This document shows positions 32,535 through 33,181 of a DNA stretch of 33,181 bases, piece after piece. The position numbers and the translations under genes were made by a program. Every line of letters begins with the position of its first letter. Within the stretch, counting starts at the first letter, position 1. Source of the DNA: Gammaproteobacteria bacterium. Lineage in GTDB: Bacteria; Pseudomonadota; Gammaproteobacteria; Steroidobacterales; Steroidobacteraceae. A model generated the notes under the pieces. That model saw nothing but the letters and a program-made list of their open reading frames with translations. It had not been told where the DNA came from and ran no database searches. The stretch spans positions 1 through 33,181 of the forward strand of contig JANYAD010000239.1 of assembly GCA_025355165.1 (NCBI GenBank), read 5' to 3'.

Positions 32535-33181
32535 CTATGAAAACCAAAGCATAGCTTGCATTTCCACCTCGGGCGGTCCGGTTATCGGCTTCTTTTGATG
32601 TAGGCGCTGCCGGACAGGCGGAGCTACCGATGGTGCGACACGCCTGCGTTAGCTCAATTAATTGCTTTTAATGCCGATAGTGGGGCGTGAAACACCGATT
32701 TCTTGCCTTGTTGGCGCCTGGAGGTTGCTCACCGCTGCGCTTACCCGCTCGAATGAGCTGCGCAACCTTACCGGGCTGCCGGCGTACCCTCATCTCAACC
32801 GCGCGGTGATGGAGAGCGTCTATCAGACCGACACTATGGGTCATTGATGCACGCGCTCAGCGCCGTCGATTCACTTTCAACCATCGAGAATTGGTACCGA
32901 AAAAGCCTATTGCGCGAGTCAGATCGATCTGCTCAATGATAAAACAGATCGACAAATCGTAGCTTGTCCTCGGCATCGACTAAGTCGTTATTTGTAAAGC
33001 AACGCGCAAGCGCCGACCTCGATCGATTTGTACCGGTGCAGCCCGCTTAAGTCCCCCTAGCCCCGCGCCGGCTGGCGAAAGACGAGCGTCAGGCGCGGCC
33101 GAGGGCCCGACTAGGTGGGTAGCTCGGCTCGCAACGAATGATGAGTTTTGGCACGTTCCCGGGAGATCGCCTGCGCGAGGG
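32535..33181. other. Long stretch without a convincing gene
   Basis: About 650 bases to the window end. A 61-codon plus-strand frame (32662-32847) is the longest; its second half reads like real protein (SNELRNLTGLPAYPHLNRAV) but it has no ribosome site and no recognised family, so it may be a gene remnant. From 32848 to the end both strands are interrupted by many stops. No tRNA, repeat array or insertion-sequence end was seen. Confidence 0.4.

Noticed and set aside
32848-33181. Decayed C-terminal part of an adenylate-cyclase/ATPase-type gene on the minus strand
   Set aside because: A short stretch (RAKTHHSLRAE) vaguely recalls such proteins, but stops interrupt all frames and the similarity is too weak to claim.

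Overview
Organism: the window is GC-rich, gene-dense chromosomal DNA with no phage, plasmid, transposase or CRISPR signal. The gene set (a TorF-type putative porin, a Tat-exported high-potential iron-sulfur protein, a YhhW-type pirin with a divergent LysR gene, DUF4252 proteins with an ECF sigma factor, a type I Baeyer-Villiger monooxygenase, an alpha-methylacyl-CoA racemase, a tricorn-like S41 peptidase) suggests a free-living, aerobic gammaproteobacterium, perhaps near Steroidobacterales/Nevskiales. That placement is inference and no rRNA is present to test it. Layout: (1) 1-4.5 kb: a rhomboid protease that may begin before the window, a convergent APC permease-fluoride channel pair, three unrecognised small genes and an orphan receiver. 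(2) 4.1-8.5 kb: a structured intergenic stretch with a possible 29-aa membrane peptide, a membrane protein, a second APC permease, a divergent pirin/LysR pair and a freshly broken DUF3309 gene. (3) 8.5-11.4 kb: a redox/envelope island, with a monoheme lipoprotein translationally coupled to an outer-membrane barrel carrying its own CxxCH heme site, and a divergent TorF-type porin preceded by a possible 12-codon leader. (4) 11.4-15 kb: ECF sigma factor, zinc-motif anti-sigma and lipoprotein subtilase joined by ATGA overlaps, facing a gene for an HtrA-like protein that has lost its catalytic His and Asp. (5) 15-20 kb: HiPIP, a two-domain YjbR protein, a ROK kinase, an ArgE-like deacylase and a YeiH-family exporter coupled to a Cys-rich small protein. 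(6) 20-27 kb, minus strand: a tricorn-like peptidase, an aldo/keto reductase, a Baeyer-Villiger monooxygenase and an HSL-type esterase; the last three look like an oxygenase-esterase catabolic cassette. (7) 27.2-29.3 kb: a second ECF locus in which sigma and anti-sigma genes lie between two DUF4252 paralogues. (8) 29.3-33.2 kb: a small secreted protein, PfpI/DJ-1 protein, DUF72 protein, acyl-CoA racemase, a small His/Tyr/Asp-rich lipoprotein and about 650 bases with no convincing gene. Most likely new biology: the ECF/anti-sigma/subtilase operon, where the periplasmic part of the anti-sigma factor ends in a subtilase-propeptide-like segment, and the DUF4252-sigma-anti-sigma-DUF4252 locus. Both look like envelope-sensing circuits encoded together with their likely sensors or outputs. 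The heme-barrel/cytochrome pair is the next candidate.
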